Source of the DNA: Actinomycetospora sp. TBRC 11914 | GTDB lineage: Bacteria; Actinomycetota; Actinomycetes; Mycobacteriales; Pseudonocardiaceae | Assembly: GCF_012933465.1 (NCBI RefSeq) | Contig: NZ_JABBND010000010.1 | Location: 1-64,000, forward strand | DNA length: 64,000 nucleotides | Direction of reading: 5' to 3' | Shown here: positions 9,462-21,189 of the stretch, one piece after another | Position numbering within the stretch: position 1 is the first letter of the stretch | Layout of the letters: each line of letters opens with the position of its first letter | Program-made: the position numbers and the translations under genes | The notes under the pieces: model-generated | Seen by the model: the letters and a program-made list of their open reading frames with translations, nothing else | Databases searched by the model: none | Told to the model about the DNA's origin: nothing

Positions 9462-10916
9462 GTGGGTGATCTGCACGAGCTGACCGCGCTCGAGACCGCC
9501 GAGGCGGTCCGCCGGCGGGAGGTGGCGGTCCTCGACGTCGTCGACCACGCGCTGGGACGCGCGGAGACCCTCGGCGCCCGGCTCGGCGCGTTCGCGGTGC
9601 TCACCCCCGAGCGGGCGCGCGAGGCCGCGCGGGCCCTCGACGCGGGAGCCGAGGTGTCCGGCCCGCTCGTCGGGGTGCCCACCGCCGTCAAGGACCTGAC
9701 CGCGACGGCGGGCGTGCCGACCGGGCGCGGCTCGGTGGTCACCCGCGGCTGGGTGCCCGGGTACGACGACGACCTGGTCGGCCTGCTGCGCGCGGCGGGC
9801 ACGGTGAGCCTGGGGAAGACGGCGGTGCCGGAGTTCGGCCTGCCCTGCTACACCGAGCCCGCCGGGGCGCCGCCCGCGGTGACGCCCTGGGACCCGTCGC
9901 GCTCGGCCGGGGGCTCCTCGGGCGGGGCGGCGGCCGCCGTCGCCGCCGGGGTGCTGCCCGTCGCCCAGGGCTCGGACGGCGGCGGGTCGATCCGCATCCC
10001 GGCCTCGGTGTGCGGGCTTGTCGGGATCAAGACGACGCGGGGCCGGGTGCCCGCGGGGCCGGCGGGCGGCGACCCGGCGGGCCTGTCCGTCGCGGGGCCG
10101 CTGGCCCGCACGGTGGCCGACGCCGCCGCCCTGCTCGACGCGCTGTGCGGCGGGCGCACCTGGCCGGGGGAGCCGTTCGTGCCGGCCGCCCCGCCTGCGG
10201 AGGGCTACCTCGGCGTGGCCCGCGGCGCGCCCGGGCCGCGCCGCCGGATCGGGCTCAGCACCATCCCGCCCTTCGGGGACCTCGCCGACCTGCTCGGACG
10301 CGCGTGGGCACCCGTCGTCGTCGACCCGGTCTGCGCGGCGGCGGCCGAGGACACCGCCGCGGCGCTGGAGGCGCTCGGGCACACGGTGGAGCCGGTCGAC
10401 CTGCGGCTGTCCGACGAGGCGATCGCCGCGTTCCTGACGCTGTGGGCCGTGCTCGCGCTCGCCGAGCCGGTGGCCCCGGCGGACGAGGAGCGCCTGCAGC
10501 CGCTCACCCGCCTGCTCCGGGCCCGGGGACGGGAGGTCGGGCCGGCGGCGGGGCTGGGGGCCCTGCACGTCGCGCAGGTCGAGACGCGGCGCCTCACGGC
10601 GGCGCGGGCGGAGCTGGACGCGGTGCTCACGCCGTCGGTGGCGCTGCCGCCGCGGCCGGTGGGCTGGTTCTCGGCCGACGGGCCGGAGACCGACTTCGCG
10701 CGCCAGGTCGCGTTCACGCCCTGGACGGCGATCGCGAACCTGACCGGGGAGCCCGCGATCGGGCTGCCCCTCGGGTGGCCCAAGGTGGACGGCACGACGC
10801 TGCCGGTCGGGGTGACGCTGCGCGGGCGGCGCGGCGAGGAGGCCCTGCTGGTCGCGCTCGGCGCGGAACTGGAGGCCGCCCGGCCGTGGTCGGGGCGCCG
10901 CCCGCCGGTGTGGTGA
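9462..10916 (+). CDS. Amidase signature family hydrolase
   Basis: This 484-residue enzyme carries the amidase-signature Ser-Ser-Lys triad: Lys in AVKDLTATAG (about residue 78), then SAGGSSGGAAAAVAAG and GSDGGGSIRIPA around residues 147-180. Such cytoplasmic enzymes hydrolyse small amides. The absence of a neighbouring gatC or gatB argues against a GatA role in tRNA amidation. The GTG start has a -10-like element 8 nt upstream and no ribosome-binding site. It lies between HNH and the small membrane gene on the same strand. Substrate cannot be predicted. Confidence 0.88.
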   Translation: MGDLHELTALETAEAVRRREVAVLDVVDHALGRAETLGARLGAFAVLTPERAREAARALDAGAEVSGPLVGVPTAVKDLTATAGVPTGRGSVVTRGWVPGYDDDLVGLLRAAGTVSLGKTAVPEFGLPCYTEPAGAPPAVTPWDPSRSAGGSSGGAAAAVAAGVLPVAQGSDGGGSIRIPASVCGLVGIKTTRGRVPAGPAGGDPAGLSVAGPLARTVADAAALLDALCGGRTWPGEPFVPAAPPAEGYLGVARGAPGPRRRIGLSTIPPFGDLADLLGRAWAPVVVDPVCAAAAEDTAAALEALGHTVEPVDLRLSDEAIAAFLTLWAVLALAEPVAPADEERLQPLTRLLRARGREVGPAAGLGALHVAQVETRRLTAARAELDAVLTPSVALPPRPVGWFSADGPETDFARQVAFTPWTAIANLTGEPAIGLPLGWPKVDGTTLPVGVTLRGRRGEEALLVALGAELEAARPWSGRRPPVW

Positions 10917-10962
10917 CCAGGCCGGGGCGTCCTACGACACGACGTCGCAGCGGGGTTTCCAC

Positions 10963-10968
10963 TACGGT
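10963..10968 (+). promoter_or_regulatory. -10-like hexamer TACGGT before the small membrane gene
   Basis: TACGGT lies 8 nt before the GTG at 10977, with no ribosome-binding site between, suggesting a leaderless start. Confidence 0.45.
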
Positions 10969-10976
10969 TCGCTCCC

Positions 10977-11225
10977 GTGAGACCGATCGACACGATCCTG
11001 ATCTACGTGGTGATCCCGGTCGTCGTCCTGCTGCTCCTGCTCGCGGCCACGACGCTGCGTCGCTCCGGACGCGCGGCGCGCTACCGCGTCGGGGACGACT
11101 GGCCGCACGACCCGGTGTGGTGGATCGGCAACCCCAAGGGCACCCACCTCCCCGAGCCGACCGTCGACGCCGTCGGCACCACCACGACCCGCACGGCCCG
11201 AGGAGGCGCACGTGGCACCTGGTGA
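10977..11225 (+). CDS. Small single-pass membrane protein
   Basis: The 82-residue protein has one strongly hydrophobic helix at residues 6-26 (ILIYVVIPVVVLLLLLA), then basic and Trp-rich cytoplasmic sequence with DDWPHDPVWWIGNPKG. I do not recognise a family name, though small proteins of this shape sit before DUF5130 genes in related genomes as I recall. The last 14 nt overlap the start of the next gene, so the two are coupled and may act together at the membrane. Confidence 0.7.
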   Translation: MRPIDTILIYVVIPVVVLLLLLAATTLRRSGRAARYRVGDDWPHDPVWWIGNPKGTHLPEPTVDAVGTTTTRTARGGARGTW

Positions 11226-11745
11226 GGGAACGGGGCAGATCGACCGTCCCCAGGCGGGGCCGGGCGAGACGCCGGTGGTGACCGGCGGGGGCCTCGCGGA
11301 GGAGCCGGTCGCCGGTCACTCCCGCATCCCCACCGCCTCCGGGCGGATCTCCGAGGCGACCGACGTCCACTCCGAGGACGAGCACGTCCCCTTCTCGCCC
11401 TCGCAGCTCTCCCGCATCGACGAGGCCCTGACGCGGACCTCTGCCGAGACCGGGCTGCTGTTCACGGTGTGGGTCGGCGCGCTCGGCGGCCGCTCCCGCG
11501 AGCGGGCCGAGGAGCTGCACGCCACGCTCGGCGACTCGGCGGCCGACGCGGTGCTCGTCGCGGTGTCGCCGGGGGAGCGGGTCGTCGAGGTCGTGACCGG
11601 CGAGGAGTCGCACCGCCGGGTGGACGACCAGGGCGCCAAGATCGCCGTCGGCTCGATGGTCTCCCGGTTCACCGAGAGCGACCTGGTCGGCGGGATCGTC
11701 GAGGGCCTGCGCGTGCTCGGCGACCACGCCGGCAGCAAGCACTAG
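11212..11745 (+). CDS. DUF5130 domain protein (Rv2468c-like)
   Basis: This 177-residue protein has a disordered N-terminal third and a folded domain from about residue 55 (FSPSQLSRIDEAL, then GLLFTVWVG) that resembles the TPM-like DUF5130 fold. Family members are conserved in actinobacteria but lack an assigned role. The GTG start is fixed by AGGAGG 5 nt upstream inside the preceding gene. The VLVAVSPGERVVEVVTG strand pattern fits a TPM fold. It lies next to pepN, as Rv2468c lies next to Rv2467. Confidence 0.8.
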   Translation: MAPGEGTGQIDRPQAGPGETPVVTGGGLAEEPVAGHSRIPTASGRISEATDVHSEDEHVPFSPSQLSRIDEALTRTSAETGLLFTVWVGALGGRSRERAEELHATLGDSAADAVLVAVSPGERVVEVVTGEESHRRVDDQGAKIAVGSMVSRFTESDLVGGIVEGLRVLGDHAGSKH

Positions 11746-11752
11746 CGTGCAT

Positions 11753-11792
11753 GTGAACGGATTTGGTCGTCTGGACGACCAAATCCGTTCAC
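11753..11792. repeat. 40-bp perfect palindrome, family B copy 1
   Basis: Arm GTGAACGGATTTGGTCGTC and its exact complement flank a TG centre. The pairing extends 3 bp further outward (CAT/ATG, 11750-11795). It lies between convergent DUF5130 and pepN, so it may terminate both. A diverged copy lies at 29293-29332. Confidence 0.85.
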
Positions 11793-11798
11793 ATGGGG

Positions 11799-14366
<2,568 letters not shown>

Positions 14367-14477
14367 GCGGCTCACCCTATCCACCCGGCGGCGCCCGGCC
14401 CCCTCGCGCGGGAACACGGTTGCCGCTTCGACTGTTCGCCTGGGTACAGACCCGTAGTTCGAGGGAAGCCTGGTGCC

Positions 14478-15095
14478 ATGACCGCTGCTGGTGACAAGAC
14501 CCGCGTCGACTTCTGGTTCGACCCGCTGTGCCCCTTCGCCTGGATCACCTCGCGGTGGATCCTCGAGGTCGAGAAGGTCCGCGACATCGACCTCGCCTGG
14601 CACGTGATGAGCCTCTCGGTGCTCAACTCCGGCCGGGACCTCGACGAGAAGTACCAGTCGATGATGGACGAGGGCTGGAAGCCGGTCCGCGTCTGCATCG
14701 CCGCCGCGCAGAAGCACGGCGACGAGATCCTCGCCCCGCTGTACACCGCGATGGGCACGAAGATCCACAACGAGCAGAACAAGGACTTCGACGACGTCAT
14801 CGCCAAGTCGCTCGAGGAGGTCGGTCTCGAGCCCGAGCTCGCCAAGGCCGCGACCTCGACCGACTACGACGACGCCCTGAAGAAGTCCCACCACGAGGGC
14901 ATGGACCCGGTGGGCATGGACGTGGGCACGCCGACCATCCACGTCGACGGCTCGGCCTACTTCGGCCCAGTCATGACGCGCATCCCGCGCGGTGAGCAGG
15001 CCGGCACGATCTTCGACGGCGCGAAGCTGCTCGCGGGCTACGAGTACTTCTACGAGCTCAAGCGCACGCGCGACACCGAGCTCAAGTTCGACTAG
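14478..15095 (+). CDS. DsbA-fold mycothiol-dependent reductase (Rv2466c-like)
   Basis: The 205-residue thioredoxin/DsbA-fold protein matches Rv2466c along its length ([43 protein letters not shown]-like end). Rv2466c is a mycothiol-dependent nitroreductase in M. tuberculosis. The active site here reads Cys-Pro-Phe-Ala, so only the first cysteine is present, whereas Rv2466c has CPWC as I remember. A monothiol mechanism with mycothiol is therefore likely. The ATG follows a GGGAAGCC stretch. It is divergent from pepN, the same arrangement as in M. tuberculosis. Confidence 0.88.
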   Translation: MTAAGDKTRVDFWFDPLCPFAWITSRWILEVEKVRDIDLAWHVMSLSVLNSGRDLDEKYQSMMDEGWKPVRVCIAAAQKHGDEILAPLYTAMGTKIHNEQNKDFDDVIAKSLEEVGLEPELAKAATSTDYDDALKKSHHEGMDPVGMDVGTPTIHVDGSAYFGPVMTRIPRGEQAGTIFDGAKLLAGYEYFYELKRTRDTELKFD

Positions 15096-15291
15096 GACGA
15101 CGTACGGGCGGCCGGGTCCCCGGGCGCGACGGCGGGCGAGTCGACCGTCGCGCCCGGACCGCGGGTCGTCGCCGTCACATCACGGACCGCGTGAGGATCC
15201 GCAATCGAGTTGCGTCCAACTGAGGAGTTCCACGGACGGCGTCCTTCAGCCGGAGGGGCGCCCGGTCGCCGTCGGACACCAGGAGGACACG

Positions 15292-15798
15292 ATGAGCACG
15301 CCCACCTCGAGCACCCCCACGACGGCTGCCCCGACGCCGGCCGCGCCGAAGCCGACCTCGCCCGCCGCGGCGGTCGCGCCGGCCGCCGGGTCGCCGCTGG
15401 AGAGCGCCCAGGGCAAGACCGTGATCTCCGACGGCGTGGTGGCCAAGATCGCCGGTCTCGCCGCGCGTGAGGTCCACGGCGTCCACGGTTTCGGCGGCAG
15501 CGCGGCCCGCGCCTTCGGGGCCCTGACCGAGCGGATCCCGGGCGCCCGGTCCTCCTCGACGCAGGGGGTGTCGGTGGAGGTCGGCGAGCGCCAGGCCGCG
15601 GTCGACGTGACCGTCGTCGTCGAGTACGGCGTCGCGATCACCGAGCTGGCCCGGGCGATCCGCCGCAACGTCATCGGCGCGGTCGAGCAGATGACCGGCC
15701 TCCAGGTCGTCGAGGTGAACGTCGACGTGGTCGACCTGCACCTGCCCGACGACGACACGGCCGACGCCCCGGCCGCGGCGCCGGCCCGGGTGCGGTGA
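15292..15798 (+). CDS. Asp23/Gls24 family envelope stress response protein
   Basis: After a 45-residue Pro/Thr/Ala-rich N-terminus, the protein carries an Asp23 domain (KTVISDGVVAKIAGLAAREVHGV, then VDVTVVVEYG and QMTGLQVVEVNVDVVDL). Family members are abundant membrane-associated proteins linked to cell-envelope stress. The ATG is fixed by AGGAGG at 15281-15286. It starts a three-gene operon, overlapping the next gene by 4 nt. A short inverted repeat (AGTTG/CAACT) lies near 15210 upstream and might be regulatory, but this is weak. Confidence 0.9.
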   Translation: MSTPTSSTPTTAAPTPAAPKPTSPAAAVAPAAGSPLESAQGKTVISDGVVAKIAGLAAREVHGVHGFGGSAARAFGALTERIPGARSSSTQGVSVEVGERQAAVDVTVVVEYGVAITELARAIRRNVIGAVEQMTGLQVVEVNVDVVDLHLPDDDTADAPAAAPARVR

Positions 15799-16115
15799 CC
15801 CGCGCGGGAGCCGGTCGGCCCGAGGCCCCCGCCCTCGTGGCGGGGATCGACGTCGACCGCGTCGCGGCGGCGGCCTGCCCGCTCGTCGTCGGGCTGCACC
15901 CCGGCCCGCACGGCACCGCGGCGACCCTGCTGCCCCGGCGTCGCGTCGACGGGGTCGTCGTCACCGACGACGGCCCCGGCCCGGCGCGCATCGCCGTCAC
16001 CGTCACCGCCTGCTTCGGTGCCCCGCTGCGGCGGGTCGTCGAACAGGTCCGGTCGGCGGTGGCCGTCCGCGCCCCGGGCCACCCGGTCGACGTCACCTGC
16101 GCCGACGTCGCCTGA
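15795..16115 (+). CDS. Short Asp23/Gls24-like protein
   Basis: This 106-residue protein resembles a trimmed Asp23 domain: a VAGIDVDRVAAAACPLVVGLHPG segment, a beta-strand stretch IAVTVTACFGAPL and a helix before VDVTCADVA. It overlaps the preceding Asp23 gene by 4 nt (GTGA), so the two are translationally coupled and may associate. The weak identity to the first protein makes the family call tentative. In Streptomyces-type Asp23 operons a second short Asp23-like gene is common. Confidence 0.65.
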   Translation: MTRAGAGRPEAPALVAGIDVDRVAAAACPLVVGLHPGPHGTAATLLPRRRVDGVVVTDDGPGPARIAVTVTACFGAPLRRVVEQVRSAVAVRAPGHPVDVTCADVA

Positions 16116-16186
16116 ACCCGACCACCGCGCCCCGCGTCGACCCGAGGGGCCGGAGCGGGTCGCCCATCCCTCCCCGGAGGTTCTTC

Positions 16187-16399
16187 GTGATCACCACCAA
16201 CACCGTCCTGGGCCTGGCCTTCGGAGTGGCCCTGGGCTTCGCGGCCGCCTTCGGGGGCGCGAACGCCTTCGTCCTCGTGCTGGTCCTCGGCGTCGTCGGG
16301 CTCCTCGTGGGCCGCTTCCTCGACGGCCGGCTCGACCTCACCGAGCTCACCGAGCGCGTCCGTGGCGTCGGCTCCGACCGTGATCGAGGCGGCCGGTGA
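16187..16399 (+). CDS. Small two-helix membrane protein of the Asp23 operon (DUF2273-like)
   Basis: The 70-residue protein has two hydrophobic helices at about residues 6-26 and 28-44 with Gly-rich packing (GLAFGVALGFAAAFGG), followed by a charged tail. Its size and place after two Asp23 genes match the DUF2273 membrane proteins thought to anchor Asp23 complexes. GTG is preceded by GGAGG 6 nt upstream. No further operon gene follows: a strong hairpin and a convergent gene lie downstream, so an AmaP-like partner is missing here. Confidence 0.65.
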   Translation: MITTNTVLGLAFGVALGFAAAFGGANAFVLVLVLGVVGLLVGRFLDGRLDLTELTERVRGVGSDRDRGGR

Positions 16400-16436
16400 G
16401 CGCCTCGGTCCGCGCGGCCGGGTCCGCGGGATCACC

Positions 16437-16483
16437 GGGCACCTGGAGGGGTGGCGCACCGTCGCCGACCCCGCCAGGTGCCC
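16437..16483. terminator. Bidirectional terminator between Asp23 operon and M28 peptidase
   Basis: A perfect 10-bp outer stem (GGGCACCTGG at 16437-16446 with 16474-16483) encloses GGGGT/ACCCC and GGCG/CGCC pairs. It lies between two convergent genes. Confidence 0.75.
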
Positions 16484-16500
16484 GTTCGTCGTTCCCGGCC

Positions 16501-16532
16501 GTCACACCCTCCCGCCGTCACACCCTCCCGCC
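16501..16532. repeat. 16-bp exact tandem duplication at the M28 peptidase stop
   Basis: The unit gtcacaccctcccgcc occurs twice in a row. The peptidase stop codon lies in the second copy, so the first copy is a recent-looking duplication of the gene's 3' end. Confidence 0.7.
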
Positions 16533-18071
16533 GGCCGCCACCGCGACCAGCGGCAGACCGGCCAGCGCGAACGCCGCGGCGGCGAGCCCGTGCGCGGCCC
16601 CGTCGACGAGGAAGACCCGCGGCGCGTACGGCAGCAGCAGCGCCGCCACCGGGACCGTCCCGACGGCGAGGGCGGTGAGCGCGGCGCGCGGGCGCAGGAC
16701 CGCGACGGTGAGCCCGAGACCCAGCCCGAGCGCCGGGAGCGCGAACAGGAACGACGCCCCCGGCACGACGACCGCGGTCGCGACCCCGATCGCCGCGAGC
16801 AGCGCCGCCGCGCCCGCCGTCGTCGTCGCTCCGGGCCGCCGTCGCAGCGCCAGGGCCCAGGCCAGCACCACGACGACCGCCAGCGCGACGTCGGCGACCT
16901 CGTAGGGCAGGAGCCCCCGCGAGAACGGCCCGGCGTCGGGTCCCGCCGCGGCGCCGAGCGCCGCGCCGAGACCGGCCGCGGCGAGCAGCGCCCCCGTGGC
17001 CGTCGCCGTCGCGGTGACCACGTCGCGGAGGCGCAGCAGGCCTCGGCGTCGGGCGAGCACGACCGCGCCGACGAGCACGAGCGCCGCGGCGACCGCGATC
17101 GGGAGGGCCCACGCCTGCGGGTAGGTGACCAGGACGCCGAGTAACCGGAACCACACCTCGTCGGGCTGGGCCGGCAGGCCGCTCGCGGCCGGGTCGAGGG
17201 GACGCAGGTCGGCGTCGCCGAGCGTGCGGGCCAGGGCCAGCATCGTCGAGCCCTGGCTCTGGACGCTCGCCGCGCTCAGTGCCGCCGGGGTGTCGCCCGC
17301 GGTGTGGTACTCGCTCGGGCGCTCGATGAACGCGGAGTCGATGCCGGGGCGCCCGGCCGCGAGGACCGCGGAGAGATCGGTGTCGTGGGGCAGCAGCCGG
17401 AAGACCGCGTCCAGCGAGGAGTCCCCGCGGGGATGCGGGACCGCGGCGATCGCCCGGAGGAGGCCGGCGTTGCCGGGGGAGGTCCGGAAGACCAGGGACG
17501 GCCCGGCGACCCCGCGGGCCTCGTGGTTGAGCACGACCGTCGGCCGGGCGGCGGGCAGGCCGTCGCGGACCCAGGCGCGCGCCCCGAGCAGACCGGCCTC
17601 CTCGCCGTCGGTCAGCAGCACCTCGACGTCGTCGCGCAGCGGCGGGCCGGCCCGCAGGGCGCGCACGGTCTCGAGGATCGCCGCCACCGACGCGGTGTCG
17701 TCGGCCGCGCCCGGCCCCGCGGGCACGGAGTCGGTGTGCGCGGCGAGCACGACCGTGCCGGTGGGCGCGCTGCCGGGCAGGGTGGCGACGAGGTTCGTCA
17801 CGGCCGTCCCGCCGACGACGGAGGTCTCCGTGCGTGGCGCCAGACCCAGGGCCCGGAGCCGCCCGACGACGTCGTCGCGGACCCGGGCGGCGGCGGGGCT
17901 GCCGACCGGGTGCGGCGCGCGGGCGAGGTCGGCGACGATCGGGAGCGCGCGCTCCGCGCTGAACTCCGTGGCCGGGGCGCTCGCCGGGACCGGCGCGGGT
18001 GGCCGGTCCGACCAGAGCGCCCCGCCCGCGACGACGGCGAGCAGCAGGAGCGCGACGAGGCGTGCGGGCAC
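16518..18071 (-). CDS. M28 family zinc aminopeptidase with C-terminal membrane domain
   Basis: The 517-residue protein begins with a membrane anchor (residues 3-20). An M28 peptidase domain follows with typical ligands: [38 protein letters not shown], and EYHTAGD around residue 290. About 150 residues at the end hold some six hydrophobic helices. The catalytic domain probably faces outside and trims peptides. GTG is chosen because GGGAGG lies 5 nt upstream; the longer upstream reading has no such signal. It is convergent with the Asp23 operon and divergent from the aldehyde dehydrogenase. Confidence 0.88.
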   Translation of the reverse strand: MPARLVALLLLAVVAGGALWSDRPPAPVPASAPATEFSAERALPIVADLARAPHPVGSPAAARVRDDVVGRLRALGLAPRTETSVVGGTAVTNLVATLPGSAPTGTVVLAAHTDSVPAGPGAADDTASVAAILETVRALRAGPPLRDDVEVLLTDGEEAGLLGARAWVRDGLPAARPTVVLNHEARGVAGPSLVFRTSPGNAGLLRAIAAVPHPRGDSSLDAVFRLLPHDTDLSAVLAAGRPGIDSAFIERPSEYHTAGDTPAALSAASVQSQGSTMLALARTLGDADLRPLDPAASGLPAQPDEVWFRLLGVLVTYPQAWALPIAVAAALVLVGAVVLARRRGLLRLRDVVTATATATGALLAAAGLGAALGAAAGPDAGPFSRGLLPYEVADVALAVVVVLAWALALRRRPGATTTAGAAALLAAIGVATAVVVPGASFLFALPALGLGLGLTVAVLRPRAALTALAVGTVPVAALLLPYAPRVFLVDGAAHGLAAAAFALAGLPLVAVAAGGRV

Positions 18072-18207
18072 GGCGACCTCCCGGGGCTCCGCGCCAGTCT
18101 GCCGCCGGCGGGTCGGTCGGGCCCGGCGCGCCCCGGCCGACCGCCGCGCGACCCGGCCGTGTCCGGCAGAGTGGGGGCGAGGACCGACGACGACCGGAGG
18201 CGCTCGG

Positions 18208-19635
18208 ATGGCGACCAGCACGGACACGCTGACCCAGCACTGGATCGACGGCGAGGCGGTGGCCGGCTCGGGGTCGATCGCGGTCGTCAACCCCGCGACG
18301 GGCGCGACGATCGCCGAGGTGCCGCGCGGCGGCCGGGCCGAGGTCGACGCGGCGGTCCTGGCGGCCCGGCAGGCGTTCCCGGCGTGGTCGTCGACCCCGG
18401 TGGCCGACCGGGCGGCGGCGGTGCTGCGCATCCGGGACGGGCTCAAGGCCCGCCACGAGGAGCTCGCGCAGTCGATCACCGCCGAGATGGGGTCGCCGAT
18501 CAGCTTCGCGCGCAGCGTGCAGCTCGGGATGCCGATGGCGACGTCGAAGGGCGTGGCCGGGCTCGCCGACGGGTTCGCGTGGAGCGAGGAGATCGGGAAC
18601 TCGCTGGTGGTGCGCGAGCCGGTCGGCGTCGTCGGCGCGATCACGCCGTGGAACTACCCGCTCCACCAGGTCGTCGCGAAGCTCGCACCGGCCCTCGTCG
18701 CGGGGTGCACCGTCGTGCTCAAGCCCTCCGAGGTGGCGCCGCTGACGGCGGGCGCGCTCGCGACGATCAGCGCCGAGGCCGGGCTGCCCGCCGGGGTGTT
18801 CAACGTCGTGCACGGCACCGGGCCCGAGGCCGGCGAGGCGCTGGCGGCGCACCCGGGCGTGGACATGGTGTCGTTCACGGGCTCGGTCGCGGCGGGGCGT
18901 CGCGTGCAGGAGGTCGCCGCGGGCACCGTCAAGCGGGTCGCGCTCGAGCTCGGCGGGAAGTCCGCGAACATCGTGCTCGACGACGCCGACCTCACCCAGG
19001 CGGTCAAGGTCGGCCTCGGCAACTGCTTCATCAACGGCGGTCAGACGTGCACGGCGTGGACGCGGCTGCTCGTGCCGGAGTCGCTGCACGACGAGGTCGT
19101 CGAGAGGGCGGTCACGGCGTCGGCGAAGTACGGCGTCGGCGACCCGACCGACGAGGCGACGCGGATCGGCCCGATGTCGTCGGCGACGCAGCGCGACCGG
19201 GTGGAGTCCTACATCACCCGCGGTGTGGAGGAGGGCGCCGAGCTGGCCGTGGGCGGGCCGGGCGCGCCGGAGGGCGTGTCGGCCGAGGGCGCCTACGTGC
19301 GCCCGACGATCTTCTCCGGGGTGCGGCCCGACATGGTGATCGCGCAGGAAGAGATCTTCGGGCCGGTGCTGTCGGTGATGCCGTACTCCGACGTCGACGA
19401 GGCGGTGGCGATCGCCAACAACACGATCTACGGGCTCGCGGGCGCGGTGTTCGCGGGGTCGCAGGAGCGCGGCATCGAGGTGGCGCGCCGGATGCGGACC
19501 GGACAGGTCGACGTCAACGGCGGCGCGTTCAACCCGCTGGCGCCGTTCGGGGGCTACAAGCAGTCCGGCACCGGCCGGGAGCTGGGGCGCTACGGGCTCG
19601 AGGAGTTCCTCGAGGTCAAGTCCATCCAGCTGTAG
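18208..19635 (+). CDS. Aldehyde dehydrogenase family protein
   Basis: The 475-residue enzyme has all hallmarks of NAD(P)-dependent aldehyde dehydrogenases: the WNYPLHQ cofactor segment, [21 protein letters not shown], catalytic Glu in [16 protein letters not shown] (about residue 250) and catalytic Cys in [12 protein letters not shown] (about residue 284). It oxidises an unidentified aldehyde to the acid. The ATG has CGGAGG 7 nt upstream. The gene appears monocistronic; the family C palindrome 16 nt after its stop probably terminates it. Confidence 0.93.
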   Translation: MATSTDTLTQHWIDGEAVAGSGSIAVVNPATGATIAEVPRGGRAEVDAAVLAARQAFPAWSSTPVADRAAAVLRIRDGLKARHEELAQSITAEMGSPISFARSVQLGMPMATSKGVAGLADGFAWSEEIGNSLVVREPVGVVGAITPWNYPLHQVVAKLAPALVAGCTVVLKPSEVAPLTAGALATISAEAGLPAGVFNVVHGTGPEAGEALAAHPGVDMVSFTGSVAAGRRVQEVAAGTVKRVALELGGKSANIVLDDADLTQAVKVGLGNCFINGGQTCTAWTRLLVPESLHDEVVERAVTASAKYGVGDPTDEATRIGPMSSATQRDRVESYITRGVEEGAELAVGGPGAPEGVSAEGAYVRPTIFSGVRPDMVIAQEEIFGPVLSVMPYSDVDEAVAIANNTIYGLAGAVFAGSQERGIEVARRMRTGQVDVNGGAFNPLAPFGGYKQSGTGRELGRYGLEEFLEVKSIQL

Positions 19636-19650
19636 GTGGCCTCCGGCCTC

Positions 19651-19690
19651 GTGAGCACTAACTGTCGGTATAGCGACACTTTGTGCTCAC
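19651..19690. repeat. 40-bp imperfect palindrome, family C copy 1
   Basis: Arm GTGAGCACTAACTGTCGGT pairs with 19672-19690 at 16 of 19 positions around an AT centre. It lies just after the aldehyde dehydrogenase. A related palindrome is at 35181-35220, and both are joined to the flank CGGCCTCGTGAGC. Confidence 0.75.
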
Positions 19691-19806
19691 GGGCGGCGAA
19701 GCCGCACCTCTTCTCCGAAACCGCACCCACGGCGTGAAGGCCGCGTCTAGCGTCCGCTCGCGTCGGTGGTCCCGATCCCCGGGCCCCGCGCGAGTGGGGA
19801 GTGCGC

Positions 19807-21189
19807 ATGAGGCGGGCGGCGGCGCGGCGGCGGGCGCTCTACGTCGCGCTGTTCGCCGTCGTGGTGCTCGTGCTGGGCGTGGCGCTGCCGCTCGGGGCGG
19901 CCGGGGTGGTGCGCGTCGCGGCGGCGCGGGCGGCGTCCGCCGTCGGTGCCGTGCTGCTGGTGAAGAACGAGACCGACGACTCCGGCGGGAAGGACGGGGA
20001 CTCGTCGGGGAAGGACTCGTCGGGCACGAAGGACGGCGCCGAGAAGGACGCCGCGAAGAAGGACGGCGCGAAGAAGGACGGCGCGAAGAAGGACGGCGCG
20101 AAGAAGGACGCGGGCAAGGCCGACGACGGCGGGTTCGAGGGTCGCGACCAGATCGGCGAGGCGTCGGCCGACGAGTACGTCGACATCGGCGACGTCCCGG
20201 CGAAGGGCAACATCCTCGCGGGCGGTGACTTCTCCGGCGGCAGCTACTCCTTCACCTGCTCGCTGTCCGACCACAAGAACTCCGACAACCCGATCATCGC
20301 CCCGGGGAAGCGCAACGGCGCCCAGCACGTGCACGACTACGCGGGCAACGACAGCACCAACGCCGCGTCGAACCTCCAGGTGCTCAAGGAGTCGAGCACC
20401 ACCTGCACCAACGGCGACCAGTCGCCGATCTTCTGGCCGGTGCTGCGCGACCTGCGGGGCGTGGGGCCCGACGTCGGGCAGGACGGGGGCAGCCTCGACG
20501 GCAACGTCGGGTCGTACGTCGAGCCGACGGCGGTCGACTACACCTTCCACGGGCACGGCACCCGGGCGATGCAGGCGATGCCGGTGAACATGACGATGGT
20601 GACCGGCTCCGCGAAGGCCGGGACGGCCGACGGCAAGGGCGCCAACGCGAAGTACACCTGCTCCGGTTTCGGCAACCGGATGACCGACCAGTACCCGATC
20701 TGCCCGCAGGGCTCGCAGCTGCAGCGCGTCTTCGACTTCCCGAGCTGCTGGAACGGCAAGGACCTCGACTCGGAGGACCACACCGAGCACCTGACGTACC
20801 CCGACGAGTCGGGGGAGTGCGAGGACGACCAGGTCCCGGTGCCCGCCCTGCGGATCACGGTCGACTACGACGCGCCCGAGGGCCGGTCGTTCGCGATCGA
20901 CAGCTTCCCGGAGCAGCAGCACGACCCGATCACCGACCACGCCCTGCTCGAGTACCTGTCCACCAGGAGCCGCGCCCAGGCCGGCGCCGAGTGCATCAAC
21001 TCCGCCCGCCGGTGCACGCAGGGCAGCACCGACGACGCCTCGCGGGCCGGGCCGACGGGAGCCAGTGACCAGGTGACCACCTCGAAGAACTTCGCCAACC
21101 TCATGGCGACGCACGCACGCGCGCAGGGCGGCGGGATGCCGATGGGTGGCATGCCCATGCGCGGCATGCCGATGGGCGGGTCGCGGTGA
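19807..21189 (+). CDS. Exported DUF1996 domain protein with Lys-rich linker and Met-rich tail
   Basis: The 460-residue protein has an N-terminal signal or anchor helix (residues 10-40), a Lys/Asp/Gly low-complexity linker (residues 55-105), and a DUF1996 domain with HVHDYAGN, the family's conserved histidine motif, plus paired cysteines. The tail GMPMGGMPMRGMPMGG is rich in methionine, a composition seen in copper-binding segments; binding here is a guess. ATG 19807 has GGGGAG 5 nt upstream. Its stop overlaps the start of the next gene. DUF1996 has no settled function; eukaryotic and actinobacterial members are secreted. Confidence 0.85.
   Translation: MRRAAARRRALYVALFAVVVLVLGVALPLGAAGVVRVAAARAASAVGAVLLVKNETDDSGGKDGDSSGKDSSGTKDGAEKDAAKKDGAKKDGAKKDGAKKDAGKADDGGFEGRDQIGEASADEYVDIGDVPAKGNILAGGDFSGGSYSFTCSLSDHKNSDNPIIAPGKRNGAQHVHDYAGNDSTNAASNLQVLKESSTTCTNGDQSPIFWPVLRDLRGVGPDVGQDGGSLDGNVGSYVEPTAVDYTFHGHGTRAMQAMPVNMTMVTGSAKAGTADGKGANAKYTCSGFGNRMTDQYPICPQGSQLQRVFDFPSCWNGKDLDSEDHTEHLTYPDESGECEDDQVPVPALRITVDYDAPEGRSFAIDSFPEQQHDPITDHALLEYLSTRSRAQAGAECINSARRCTQGSTDDASRAGPTGASDQVTTSKNFANLMATHARAQGGGMPMGGMPMRGMPMGGSR
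20056..20110. repeat. 15-bp tandem repeat encoding KKDGA units
   Basis: The unit aagaaggacggcgcg occurs three times exactly at 20056-20100, followed by a partial copy. It builds the Lys-rich linker of the DUF1996 protein and is prone to length variation. Confidence 0.9.

Noticed and set aside
16396-16905. Frame after the small Asp23-operon membrane gene that could be a fourth operon gene (AmaP-like)
   Set aside because: It runs through a terminator hairpin and into the M28 peptidase in antisense and is Ser/Pro/Ala-rich without hydrophobic helices.
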